A stretch of DNA of 10,452 nucleotides, taken from the NCBI GenBank assembly GCA_036558305.1, contig DATBFX010000122.1, positions 1-10,452 of the forward strand, written 5' to 3'. This DNA is from DATBFX01 sp036558305 (GTDB lineage Bacteria; Chloroflexota; Chloroflexia; Thermomicrobiales; UBA6265). Under the pieces are notes generated by a model that was not told the origin of the DNA, did no database searches, and was given only the letters and a program-made list of their open reading frames with translations. The number at the start of each line of letters is the position of its first letter. Within the stretch, counting starts at the first letter, position 1. Positions 1-7,145 of the stretch are shown one piece after another. Position numbers and translations under genes: made by a program.

Positions 1-231
1 CGACGTCGCGACCGTCTTGCCGTCCCACGAGATCGTGATCGAGTGGTTTTTCGTGAATCTGCGGAAGAAGACGGTGACCGTCGCGCCGACGGGACCCGAG
101 GCGGGGGACAGTGAGACCTTCTTGGCGGTGGAGGCTGATGCAGAGTGCGTGTCGGTACCGACATTGGCAAGCGTGCTGACGACGAGCATGATCGTCACGG
201 CTACGGCGTAGCGGCGCGAGCAACGTGGCAT
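1..231 (-). CDS. Secreted protein with IPT/TIG-like repeat, C-terminus cut by window edge
   Basis: Reading the minus strand from the ATG at 231-229 gives 77 codons that stay open to the left edge, so only the N-terminus is visible. It begins MPRCSRRYAVAVTIMLVVST, a basic start followed by a hydrophobic core, then an Ala/Ser-rich stretch (THSASAST) that fits signal-peptidase cleavage around residues 32-36. After it comes VSLSPASGPVGATVTV, the hallmark opening of an IPT/TIG or Ig-like surface repeat, then a strand ending SITISWDGKTVATS. The start is supported by GGAAGGAG (242-249) ten bases upstream and by a promoter further back. Such proteins are usually exported adhesion or cell-surface proteins; the exact role is unknown because most of the protein lies outside the window. 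The plus-strand reading of the same bases shows no family signal and is treated as a shadow. Confidence 0.72.
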   Translation of the reverse strand, partial: MPRCSRRYAVAVTIMLVVSTLANVGTDTHSASASTAKKVSLSPASGPVGATVTVFFRRFTKNHSITISWDGKTVATS

Positions 232-536
232 CGGCGGGGCGCTCCTTCCGTGGTACGGAGGCGGTTGACCGGCAATGTCGATCGGTGCATTCGGTGTAAC
301 GCGTGGGAATGAAACCTTTTGCAAATCTAACAGGAACGAGAGGAGGCTGTCAACTGGGTCAAAACGCCGGTGCTGATGAATCGTGCGTCGGTCCGAGTTG
401 CATATTCGAATTCGTCTCGTGGCGCTCCGGGAACGCGTGGAGTATTGTCATGATTGTCGCCTTGCGCTGTCCGCCGTCGCGACCTCAGCCAAGGCAAATC
501 ATCGGATGTTTGATGCCGAGCAACGGAGACGCTGCC
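232..536. other. Divergent intergenic region
   Basis: These 305 bases separate the minus-strand secreted-protein gene from the plus-strand pair starting at 537. They hold the minus-strand promoter (324-353) and its ribosome site (242-249). An open frame on the plus strand runs in phase from 303 into the next gene, but it lacks a ribosome site there and its composition is less GC-rich than the neighbouring genes, so I treat it as non-coding. No convincing plus-strand promoter was found. No RNA gene or repeat is evident. Confidence 0.5.
324..353 (-). promoter_or_regulatory. Housekeeping-type promoter for the secreted protein gene
   Basis: On the minus strand a perfect -35 TTGACA (348-353) is followed after 18 bases by TAGATT (324-329), a 4 of 6 match to TATAAT, preceded by TG one base earlier (extended -10). 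Transcription would start near 317, giving a leader of roughly 85 bases to the ATG at 231. Seen by eye only. Confidence 0.5.
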
Positions 537-911
537 ATGCCAACGGACCGTGATGCCGAACGCGCCCTCCTTGGCACTCGCCTCGAACATCGACCCGATC
601 AGGTACGGATGCTGCAGGCGCGCCTCAGCGCAGCGGACGAGACGCTGCCGGAGGAGGTTCGCGCTCTGCACCCGATTCGCTCGCTTGGTCAGATCGAGCT
701 GGAGTATAGAGGTCGTTGGTTAGCGCTCTGGCCAACGGCGGTCACGGCAGGTCTGGCCATTGCGGCCGGCCGCGTCTTGGCCGAGGGCGACGAACGGGCA
801 GATATCTCCGACCGGATAGCAGCAATCAAGCGCGAGCATCCTCAGCTACGCTCGCTCTTTGCCTACCGCGCAGGTTCGTCCGCGACAGGTCGAGCCGCTC
901 GACATGGCTGA
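537..911 (+). CDS. Small DUF5678-like protein, partner of the retropepsin-like gene
   Basis: A 124-residue protein of unknown biochemical role. Residues about 1-45 are charged and predicted helical (many Arg, Glu and Ala). From about residue 51 the pattern IELEYRGRWLALW, then GRVLAEGDE, then a helix and REHPQLRSLFAY resembles DUF5678, a short family with an (E/D)Y-x-G-x-W-(V/L)-A-L opening and a later hydrophobic-A-x-G step. As I recall, such proteins are often encoded next to small clan AA aspartic proteases, which fits the next gene. The ATG at 537 is chosen because CGGAGA (524-529) lies eight bases upstream; an in-phase ATG at 513 and the open frame back to 303 have no ribosome site. The stop (909-911) overlaps the next ATG by eight bases, implying co-translation. 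The family assignment is by pattern memory and is moderate. Confidence 0.6.
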   Translation: MPTDRDAERALLGTRLEHRPDQVRMLQARLSAADETLPEEVRALHPIRSLGQIELEYRGRWLALWPTAVTAGLAIAAGRVLAEGDERADISDRIAAIKREHPQLRSLFAYRAGSSATGRAARHG

Positions 912-1326
912 GGGCGGGCCCTATCTCGTCGACGCCATGTTCCATGACGACGGTCACCTCATGACCGTCCTTGTCTGGCTGGACGGCGACGCACCTTGCC
1001 GTCTCGTGGTCGACACAACCGCCGATCGGACGCAGATTCGCCGTGCGATCCTGTTGCAAGCGGATCTGCGTCCATTCGTCGTGCCGATCGGCCACGCTGC
1101 TGCTCCTCAATATCGGCCGGAGGGTGCTGCACTCGGCCAGTTCTGGTTGCGGTTTCCTCTGCTGCTCGGTATGGATGGCTTGCCGGGGAACCTGCCCGAC
1201 GATCCCGCCATCGATGGAGTACTGGGCATGGATTGGTTGACGCCCCACTTCGAACGTATCTGTCTCGACTTCGAGACGCCGGCCTTGCCGCTCTGGCCGA
1301 GGGGCGGGACGGTGTCTAACCGATGA
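904..1326 (+). CDS. Retropepsin-like (clan AA) aspartic protease homologue with altered DTG motif
   Basis: A 140-residue single-domain protein. Residues 8-36 form the expected N-terminal strands leading to VVDTTADRTQI (residues 35-45), aligning with the family signature (hydrophobic)-D-T-G-A-x-x-T-x-I. The second half ends with DGVLGMDWL (104-112) and FERICLDFETPALPLW, the usual G-hydrophobic-LG-M-D-x-L element and final strands. Retropepsin-like domains act as homodimers, each giving one Asp from DTG. Here the Gly is Thr39 (codon ACC, 1018-1020), which could impair catalysis, so this may be a pseudo-protease or a binding scaffold. ATG 904 overlaps the stop of the upstream gene; a TTG at 859 in the same phase would add 15 residues but has no ribosome site. 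Natural substrate unknown. Fold assignment fairly good; activity uncertain. Confidence 0.65.
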   Translation: MAEGGPYLVDAMFHDDGHLMTVLVWLDGDAPCRLVVDTTADRTQIRRAILLQADLRPFVVPIGHAAAPQYRPEGAALGQFWLRFPLLLGMDGLPGNLPDDPAIDGVLGMDWLTPHFERICLDFETPALPLWPRGGTVSNR

Positions 1327-1662
1327 AGCCGTCGTATATCGACCCGTTGAGTATCGCACGAAAAAAGGGCGAATTCGCCGAACTGACTGGCGGTGTCGTC
1401 CGTACCTTCCCGATGAGTGCCCGAAACGCGCCCTTTAGTCGCCCATCGACGACCGCCGACATCACCTCTGCCACTCCTTACGCTGCACGAACCCGGTGTC
1501 CGATACCGTCGGATCACGGTACGTGTTACGATCGGAATGCATTATGCCGAACCTGTCAATGAGTCTTGGTGCGGCAGCAAGAATCGCGGGAGCGATGCCC
1601 GTCGACCCGCGCCGAAGGTGACGTCGGGCCGCCCGGATCGCATTGTGGGTAGCAGGCGTGCC
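1327..1662. other. Intergenic stretch with one doubtful small ORF
   Basis: No confident gene. An ATG at 1323 overlaps the previous stop as ATGA and opens a 79-codon frame to 1562, but it has only a weak ribosome site, its second half loses coding-like third-position GC, and its Cys/Arg-rich tail resembles no family I know. The large regulator's frame is also open upstream to 1417, but residues there look untranslated (runs of Pro and Arg, no domain). A 12-base palindrome GGCGAATTCGCC (1368-1379) next to six A's would read as a weak minus-strand terminator, yet no minus-strand gene nearby needs one. Confidence 0.4.
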
Positions 1663-4089
1663 GTGACCGTCGGAGGACCCGTCCGTCAGAACCAGCCGGT
1701 ATCGCCCGTCCCGGTCGCGGATCGAGAGCGCTTCGGCGTGTCGCTACCCGCCCCGCTAACCTCCTTTGTCGGCCGCGAGCGCGAGGTCGCGCAGGTCGTC
1801 GCCCTGCTGCGCAGTCCCGGCGTGCGCTTGGTCACGCTGACCGGGCCGGGCGGGGTGGGCAAGACGCGGTTGGCTTTGCGCGTGGCCGAGTTGGTCGGGG
1901 CGGAATTCACCGACGGCATCGCCTTCGTCGACCTGACACCGGTCGCCGAGCCGGTCCTCGTCGCGCCGACGGTGGCGAACTCTCTCGGCGTGCGGGAGTC
2001 GGGCGACCGGTCGCTCGCCGAGCGCCTGGTCGACACCCTGCGGGACCGCTCTCTGCTGCTGGTGCTCGACAACTTCGAGCAGGTCGTCGCGACCGCCCCG
2101 CTCGTCACCCGCCTCTTGACGGCCTGCCCGCTCCTGAAGGTCGTCGTCACGAGCCGGGTCCTCCTGCACGTCTCGGGCGAGCACGACTACCCGGTGCCGC
2201 CGCTCTCGCTGAGTCGAGGTGCCCAGAGGGCGCCCGAAGAGGCGAGGAGTCGAGAGGGACGAGAACCACTCGTTGACTCGGAGGCGGTCCAACTCTTCGT
2301 CGAGCGCGCCCGCGCCGCCGATCCTACCTTCGGCCTCACGCCCGAGAACGCCCGGGCGATCGGGGAGGTGTGCGAGCGGCTGGACGGGCTGCCCCTCGCG
2401 ATCGAGCTGGCGGCGGCCAAGACGCGGCTGCTGGCGCCGCCCGCCCTGCTCAGCCGTCTCGACCGGCGGCTGACCGTGCTGACCGGCGGCGCCCGCGACC
2501 AACCGGCGCGGCGGCGGACGATGCGGGACGCGATCGCCTGGAGCCACGACCTCCTCTCGCCCGAGGAACAGATCCTCTTCCGGCGGCTGGCCGTCTTCGC
2601 CGGAGGGTTCACTCTGGAGGCCGCCGAGGCGGTCGCCGGGGCGGGCGGGATCCCCGCCGAGGACGTCTTCGCTGGCGTAGAAGCCCTGGTCGATCAGAGC
2701 CTGGTCCAACGCCGCGGTGCCGTCGCGGGCGAGCAGCGTTTCGGGATGCTGGAGACCGTGCGCGAGTTCGGCCTGGAACGGTTGGCCGAGCACGGCGAGC
2801 AAGACGAAGCGCGCCGGGGGCTCGCCGCATACTTCTTGTCGCTTGCCGACCGGATCGAACGGGAACTCCTCCATGGTGCAACGCGGTGGGCGACCGTCGC
2901 CCGCCTTGAGCCCGATCACGCCAACCTGCGCGCGGTGCTCGGCTGGCTCGCGCAACAAGAGGACCAGACGGCGGTCCTGCAGCTCGCCGGGGCGCTCGGG
3001 GTCTATTGGTACGCCACGGGTCGGTGGACCGAAGGCCGCGGCTGGGTGGACCGGGCGCTGGCGGCAGGCAGCACGGTGCCGGACGCCGTGCGAGCCTTGG
3101 GACTGCTCGTGGCCGGCTTCCTGGGCGGGTATCAAGGCGACCCACGCGCCGCCGGTTGGCTCGACGAGAGCCTGGCGCTGTTCCGCGCGGCGGGTGACGC
3201 GCTTCGGTCGGCGCAGGCGCAGTTCATCATCGGTCTCGTGGCGGAGGATCGGGGCGACTACGCCCTGGCGAGGGCAGCGCTGACCGAGGCGGTCGAGTCG
3301 CTTCGTGCTCTCCGGTATCGCGTGATGGTTCCCTGGTGCGTGTACCACCTCGGGGTCGTCGCCTACGGCGTGGGGGATCTTGTGGCGGCCCAAGCCCTGG
3401 GCGAGGAGGCTCGCGCGGGGGCGCGCGAGCACGGTCTCGCCGACGTGGCGAGGACCGCGGCACTCCACCTGGCCCACGTCGCCTGCGCCCGCGGTGACCT
3501 CGCCGCCGCCGCGGACTGGTTCGGGGACGGGTTGCGCCCACGCTCGATGTGGGAACGGGGCGTTGCCGGCGAGAGCGAATCGTGGGCGCGCACGGCGGCA
3601 GGGGTGGCGGCGCTGGCGGCGGCGTGCGGCGAGTACGCGCGGGCGGCCCGGTTGTTCGGGGCGGCGGAGGCGTTGCGCGAGGAGATCGGCTTCGCGTTGG
3701 CCCTGCCCGAGCGCGCGACCTACGAGCGGGCGATCGCCGACGCCCGCGCCGGCCTCGGCGCGTCGACCTTCGCCGCGGCCTGGAGCGAGGGCCGCTCGCT
3801 TCCCCTGTCGCGGGTCGGGGAGGAGGTCGAGGCGGTCCTGGAGACCGCGGCGTCGACCGTGGCAAACGCGGGTTCGGGCCGTCCGGAGCCCGCCCGCCAC
3901 GGCCTGACGCTGCGCGAGCGGGAGGTGCTGCGCCTCCTGGTGGCGGGCAAGTCCAATCCGGAGATCGCCGAACTGCTCTTCATCAGCCCGACGACGGCCC
4001 GCACCCACGTCACCAGCATCCTCGCCAAACTCGGCGTCGCCACCCGGACCGAAGCCGCCGCCCGCGCCGTCCGCGAGGGCCTCGTCTGA
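1663..4089 (+). CDS. Large LuxR-family regulator with NB-ARC-like ATPase and TPR-like region
   Basis: A multidomain cytoplasmic transcription regulator of about 808 residues. Near the N-terminus is LPAPLTSFVGREREV, the usual lead-in to STAND/NB-ARC-type ATPases. Walker A is GPGGVGKT (residues 61-68) and Walker B is LLLVLDNFEQ with Asp136; then TSRVLLHVSGEHDYPVPPL and LDGLPLAIELAAAKTRLL, the sensor and GLPLAI-type motifs. A winged-helix/helical segment follows, then an Ala-rich helical region of TPR-like repeats (about 400-720). Residues 747-808 form a LuxR/GerE helix-turn-helix (LTLREREVLRLLVAGKSNPE ... THVTSILAKLGVATRTEA). Such proteins couple ligand or partner sensing and nucleotide binding to DNA binding; the signal is unknown. 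The start is uncertain: GTG 1663 follows AGCAGG by six bases; GTG 1738 (starting VSLPAPLTSF) is the main alternative. The linker at 2211-2276 has unusual codons. Family certain, targets unknown. Confidence 0.9.
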   Translation: MTVGGPVRQNQPVSPVPVADRERFGVSLPAPLTSFVGREREVAQVVALLRSPGVRLVTLTGPGGVGKTRLALRVAELVGAEFTDGIAFVDLTPVAEPVLVAPTVANSLGVRESGDRSLAERLVDTLRDRSLLLVLDNFEQVVATAPLVTRLLTACPLLKVVVTSRVLLHVSGEHDYPVPPLSLSRGAQRAPEEARSREGREPLVDSEAVQLFVERARAADPTFGLTPENARAIGEVCERLDGLPLAIELAAAKTRLLAPPALLSRLDRRLTVLTGGARDQPARRRTMRDAIAWSHDLLSPEEQILFRRLAVFAGGFTLEAAEAVAGAGGIPAEDVFAGVEALVDQSLVQRRGAVAGEQRFGMLETVREFGLERLAEHGEQDEARRGLAAYFLSLADRIERELLHGATRWATVARLEPDHANLRAVLGWLAQQEDQTAVLQLAGALGVYWYATGRWTEGRGWVDRALAAGSTVPDAVRALGLLVAGFLGGYQGDPRAAGWLDESLALFRAAGDALRSAQAQFIIGLVAEDRGDYALARAALTEAVESLRALRYRVMVPWCVYHLGVVAYGVGDLVAAQALGEEARAGAREHGLADVARTAALHLAHVACARGDLAAAADWFGDGLRPRSMWERGVAGESESWARTAAGVAALAAACGEYARAARLFGAAEALREEIGFALALPERATYERAIADARAGLGASTFAAAWSEGRSLPLSRVGEEVEAVLETAASTVANAGSGRPEPARHGLTLREREVLRLLVAGKSNPEIAELLFISPTTARTHVTSILAKLGVATRTEAAARAVREGLV

Positions 4090-4109
4090 CCTCCCCTCCG
4101 ACTCACCCG

Positions 4110-4129
4110 CGGGGGTCGTACGACCCCCG
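4110..4129. terminator. Perfect 20-base palindrome after the LuxR gene; possible terminator or operator
   Basis: A self-complementary sequence CGGGGGTC-GTAC-GACCCCCG begins 20 bases after the regulator's stop. Folded, it gives an 8-bp GC-rich stem with a 4-base loop. There is no U-tract after it (the next bases are TAGGCTGTCTT), so it is not a classical intrinsic terminator; it could slow or stop transcription in either direction or be a dimeric protein site. Confidence 0.4.
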
Positions 4130-4205
4130 TAGGCTGTCTTCCAACGCGTCTACGAGCCCCATACCCGACGACTGTCGGATGCGTCCCCCGGACGGGAGGC
4201 GCAGG

Positions 4206-4265
4206 ATGGGTCGTGCCGAGCGGATCGACGCCCGGTTCGATGCCACCGAGGAGGGCGACCGATGA
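4206..4265 (+). CDS. Possible 19-residue ORF coupled to the next gene
   Basis: A short charged peptide (MGRAERIDARFDATEEGDR) starting six bases after a good GGGAGG ribosome site (4194-4199). Its TGA overlaps the following ATG as ATGA, and the ribosome site of that gene lies within it. An in-phase ATG at 4179 lacks a ribosome site. It could be a leader peptide that couples translation of the next ORF, or a chance frame. No homology recognised. Confidence 0.3.
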   Translation: MGRAERIDARFDATEEGDR

Positions 4266-4507
4266 ACGCCAACGCGGCGATCTCGTACATGGCGGTCCAG
4301 GCGGAACGGGACGGGTTGGATCGCCGGGCGGCGCGGGCCTGGCTGGCGGTCGAAGCGGCCGGCGAGGAACGGCCCCACAGTCTCCACCGCGTTCCCCTGG
4401 CCGCACGGCGATGGCTCGGGAGCCTGGTGTCGCATGGGACCACCCGCGCATCACGGCCCAGCCTCGTTGCCCCGCCGGTCGACCACCTCTCCACCGGCGC
4501 ATCGTAG
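4262..4507 (+). CDS. Small hypothetical protein, 81 residues
   Basis: Begins with MNANAAISYMAVQAERDGLD, followed by a predicted amphipathic helix (RRAARAWLAVEAA), a basic stretch (RRWLGSLVSH) and a Ser/Pro-rich tail. The ATG has a near-ideal ribosome site, GAGGAGGG (4248-4255), six bases upstream, and the first half has the GC-rich third positions of true genes here. No signal peptide, membrane segment or known motif; the role is unknown. It sits between the LuxR regulator and the MFS exporter, all on the plus strand, but the palindrome at 4110 and a 246-base gap downstream suggest it is not in one transcript with either. Confidence 0.5.
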   Translation: MNANAAISYMAVQAERDGLDRRAARAWLAVEAAGEERPHSLHRVPLAARRWLGSLVSHGTTRASRPSLVAPPVDHLSTGAS

Positions 4508-4655
4508 TCACCGGCCGGCATCCCAAACGCGGCAACCGCCGCGATCGCCACACTGCCACCCGCGTACGTAGGCGCTCGTCCGTCATGCCTAGTCCGTGGT
4601 CGCTCGCGGAATCCGCCGGACGGCCGATGACGGCCCGACCAGCGGAGTCCAGATT

Positions 4656-4678
4656 GGCGACGGCGACTGGCCGTCGCC
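4656..4678. promoter_or_regulatory. GC-rich inverted repeat upstream of the MFS gene
   Basis: GGCGACGGC (4656-4664) and its exact complement GCCGTCGCC (4670-4678) flank a 5-base loop GACTG, making a 9-bp stem about 75 bases before the MFS start. It lacks a T-run. It could be a leader hairpin, a factor-independent pause site for upstream transcription or an operator. The rest of 4508-4753 shows no gene or clear promoter. Confidence 0.3.
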
Positions 4679-4753
4679 CCGCGGGCCGTAACTCAGTCGG
4701 CAGACTCGCGGCCGCTATCGGGCTCACCGCCGGTCACGGTCAGGAAACGTCCG

Positions 4754-5980
4754 ATGCCGATACCCTGGATCCTGCGTCATCCGATTCTGCGACTGCTCCT
4801 GGCCCTGGTCTTCGTCTGGGCCTTCGCCTTCGGGCTGACCATGCCCTTCCTCACCCTGACCGCCCGCGACCGCGGCGTCTCGCTCGACGCCATCGGCCTG
4901 ATCGCGGCCAGCTTCCTGCTGACCCAGATCGTCTTCCAGGTCCCGCTCGGCGCCCTCTCCGATCGGGTCGGCCGCGCCGGACCGCTCGCCACCGGGATCG
5001 CCCTCTTCTCGCTGGCGACCGTCGGGTTCACCCAGGCCGACTCGGCGGCGGCGTTCATGCTGCTGCGGGCGGCGCAGGGCGTCGCCTTCGCCCTCGGTCT
5101 GCCGGCCTACCGCGCCCTCGTCGCCGACGTCACCGCGCCGGACCAGCGAGGCCGCGCCTACGCCACCCTCGGCATGGCCTACAGCGGCGGGCTCCTGTTG
5201 GGACCGGCGATCGGCGGACTCCTCGTCCATTCTCTCGGTCGCGACGACCTTTTCCTGATGACGGCGGCGATGGAAGCGGCGCTGGCGGCCGGGGTGGTCG
5301 TCTTCCTGCGGGGGGCGGGTCGACCGGGGCAGCGGGGGACCAGAAGCGAGCGCGTGCCGCTCTCCGCCTTGCTCGTCCGGCCGCTGGTCGCGGCCTTCCT
5401 CCTGGGTTTCGCCGGGCACCTCCAGTACGGCTTCTTCGAAAGCATCTGGGCGCTCTACGTCGCCGACCGGGGCGGTGGCGACGTGGCGATCGGGCTGTCG
5501 TTCAGCACCTTCGCGATCGCCAACCTGGCGCTGGCGCCGCTGGGCGGACGGTTGGCCGACCGTGGCGACTACCCGCGCTGGCTGCTGGTCGGCTTCCTGG
5601 GCTTGGCCGCGGTGATGGTGGGCTACGGGTTCGCGTCGTGGGTGCCCGCCATCTTGCTGCTCGGGTTGTGCGAGGGCGCCGCCGCCGCGATCGCCTTCCC
5701 GACGCTCGACGCCTACCTGGCCTCACGAGCCGACCCGCGAATCCAGGGCCGCATCCAGGGGAGGTTCAGCTCCGCGATGATGGCCGGCGCCGCCAGCAGC
5801 GCCCTCGGCGGCTCCATCCTCTACACGCTGGCACCCGGACTACCGTTCGTCCTCGGCGGCACCACGCTGGCTGCGGTGACGATCGTCGCCGTCGGCCTGA
5901 TTCGGGAGGTTGGGCGGACCGCTCAGTCCGGGACGGAGGAGGCGGCACCGGCACCGGTGCCGCACAGTGTCGCGGTGTGA
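4754..5980 (+). CDS. MFS transporter, drug:H+ antiporter type
   Basis: A 408-residue inner-membrane protein with about twelve hydrophobic segments in two halves, the usual size for a DHA1-like major facilitator. Motif A between helices 2 and 3 is GALSDRVGRAGPL (residues 66-78), repeated in weaker form in the second half as GGRLADRGDYPRWLL. RAAQGVAFALGLPAYRALVAD and GLLLGPAIGGLL match the helix 4 and helix 5 (motif C-like GP-x-x-GG) signatures typical of proton-driven exporters. The cytoplasmic loop between halves is at about residues 185-205; the C-terminal tail is Ala/Pro-rich and soluble. ATG 4754 follows CAGGAAA by seven or eight bases. It converges on ada, with 41 bases between the stops. 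Likely exports a small hydrophobic compound; the substrate cannot be read from sequence. Confidence 0.9.
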   Translation: MPIPWILRHPILRLLLALVFVWAFAFGLTMPFLTLTARDRGVSLDAIGLIAASFLLTQIVFQVPLGALSDRVGRAGPLATGIALFSLATVGFTQADSAAAFMLLRAAQGVAFALGLPAYRALVADVTAPDQRGRAYATLGMAYSGGLLLGPAIGGLLVHSLGRDDLFLMTAAMEAALAAGVVVFLRGAGRPGQRGTRSERVPLSALLVRPLVAAFLLGFAGHLQYGFFESIWALYVADRGGGDVAIGLSFSTFAIANLALAPLGGRLADRGDYPRWLLVGFLGLAAVMVGYGFASWVPAILLLGLCEGAAAAIAFPTLDAYLASRADPRIQGRIQGRFSSAMMAGAASSALGGSILYTLAPGLPFVLGGTTLAAVTIVAVGLIREVGRTAQSGTEEAAPAPVPHSVAV

Positions 5981-6021
5981 CCATAATGCGCGATGTCGCC
6001 CGGAGCTTCGCCGCGGTCCTC

Positions 6022-7119
6022 CTAATCGGCAGCCGATTCGAACGCGAGACGTTCCGCCTCCAGAATCTGGCGCTTCCGGTCGACACCCCAGCGATACCCA
6101 CCCAGACTGCCGTCCGCTCCGACGACGCGGTGGCAGGGGATGGCGAGGGCGACGGGGTTGGCGCCGCAGGCGCGACCGACCGCCCGAACCGCTTCCGGTT
6201 GGCCGATCGCGGCGGCGATCTGGCCGTAGGTGCGGACCTCGCCGCGGGGGATTTGCCGCAATGCCTCCCAGACGCGGCGTTGGAACGCGGTGGCTTGAAT
6301 GTCGACCGGAAGATCGACGTGGGGCGCCTCGCCGGTGGTCAATCGGACGACTTGCTGGAGATCCGTGTCGAGCGCCGCGTCGTCGCGGGTGACCTGGCCG
6401 CGGGGATATTCCGCGCAGAGACCGGAAGCGAGGTCGGCTGGGTCGTCGCCGAGACGGATGGCGCAGATGCCCCTGGCGGTGCGGGCGACGAGGAGCCAGC
6501 CGAGCGGCGTGGCGGCGACCGCGTAGGCGATTGCGACGCCCTCGCCGCCGCGGCGGTAGGTGGCCGGGGTCATGCCGAGTTCGGCGGCGGATGCTTCGTA
6601 GAGGCGGCTGCTCGAACCGTAGCCGGCGGCGTAGGTGGCGCGGGTGACGTCGACGCCCGCGATCAGTTCGCCCTTGAGCCGCTCGACGCGGCGGGCGGCG
6701 GCGTACTGGCGCGGGGAGATGCCGGTCTTCTCCTTGAAGACGCGCTGCAGGTGGTGCGGGCTGCAACCGACGTGCTCGCCGATCGCGGCGAGAGTCGCCG
6801 TCTCGTCGCCGTGCTCATCCAGGTACCGGCAGGCGAGCGCGACCAGTTCGAGGTGCAGATCGCGGCCGACTTCGCGCGGACGGCAGCGCAAGCAGGGGCG
6901 GTAGCCGGCGCGTTCGGCCTCGACCGCGCTGCCGAAGTAGGCGACGTGCTCGCGGCGCGGTTTGCGGGCCGGACAGACCGGGCGGCAGTAGATGCCGGTC
7001 GAGCGGATGCCGAAGAAGACGAGTCCGTCGAGGGCGGCGTCGCGCGCGAGGAGTGCGTTCCAGCAGCGGTCCTCGTCCGCCAGGAGTTCCCTCTGGTCGT
7101 GGGTGGTGACGTTGAGCAT
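6022..7119 (-). CDS. ada: Ada: DNA phosphotriester and O6-alkylguanine methyltransferase, AraC-type activator
   Basis: A 365-residue protein with all three Ada modules. Residues 15-81 are the zinc domain, with ligands Cys45, Cys49 (YCRPVC), Cys76 and Cys79 (PCLRC); Cys45 corresponds to E. coli Cys38, which takes methyl from DNA phosphotriesters. Residues 88-190 carry an AraC helix-turn-helix pair (LAAIGEHVGCSPHHLQRVF). Residues about 200-365 are the alkyltransferase: Tyr298, Arg312, Asn321, acceptor Cys329 in IPCHRV, and Glu356 keep the spacing of human MGMT. In E. coli, methylation at Cys38 turns Ada into an activator of ada and other repair genes; the same is likely here. The ATG at 7119 is preferred to the in-phase ATG at 7140 because GGAGG (7127-7131) lies seven bases before it. 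It lies 82 bases after the exporter gene on the same strand and may be co-transcribed. Confidence 0.95.
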   Translation of the reverse strand: MLNVTTHDQRELLADEDRCWNALLARDAALDGLVFFGIRSTGIYCRPVCPARKPRREHVAYFGSAVEAERAGYRPCLRCRPREVGRDLHLELVALACRYLDEHGDETATLAAIGEHVGCSPHHLQRVFKEKTGISPRQYAAARRVERLKGELIAGVDVTRATYAAGYGSSSRLYEASAAELGMTPATYRRGGEGVAIAYAVAATPLGWLLVARTARGICAIRLGDDPADLASGLCAEYPRGQVTRDDAALDTDLQQVVRLTTGEAPHVDLPVDIQATAFQRRVWEALRQIPRGEVRTYGQIAAAIGQPEAVRAVGRACGANPVALAIPCHRVVGADGSLGGYRWGVDRKRQILEAERLAFESAAD

Positions 7120-7126
7120 GGCTATA

Positions 7127-7131
7127 CCTCC
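7127..7131 (-). promoter_or_regulatory. Ribosome binding site fixing the ada start
   Basis: GGAGG on the minus strand, seven bases before ATG 7119. It lies inside the coding part of the longer alternative that would begin at 7140, which has no comparable site, so the shorter protein beginning MLNVTTHDQRE is favoured. Confidence 0.75.
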
Positions 7132-7145
7132 GCCGACCATCCTAA

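Noticed and set aside
17..211. A 64-codon plus-strand frame at the left edge.
   Set aside because: The minus strand has a signal peptide, IPT-like repeat, ribosome site and promoter, so the plus-strand frame is antisense noise.
430..470. GGGAAC followed by ...GTC, resembling an ECF-type promoter ahead of the gene at 537.
   Set aside because: Spacing and -10 block do not fit well, and short blocks like these are common in this composition.
1361..1379. A-run followed by palindrome GGCGAATTCGCC, a possible minus-strand terminator.
   Set aside because: Stem of only 4 bp with a 4-base loop and no minus-strand gene ending nearby.
1323..1562. A 79-codon plus-strand frame whose ATG overlaps the retropepsin-like gene's stop as ATGA.
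   Set aside because: Weak ribosome site, loss of GC-rich third positions in the second half, no recognisable motif; described only within the intergenic entry.
1756..4008. A 750-codon minus-strand frame opposite the LuxR regulator.
   Set aside because: Low-complexity Arg/Gly/Ala/Pro composition typical of an antisense shadow in GC-rich DNA; the plus-strand protein is unmistakable.
6023..6037. Inverted repeat AATCGGC-A-GCCGATT at the end of ada as terminator between convergent genes.
   Set aside because: Loop too small, lies inside the last ada codons and has no T-run in the needed position.
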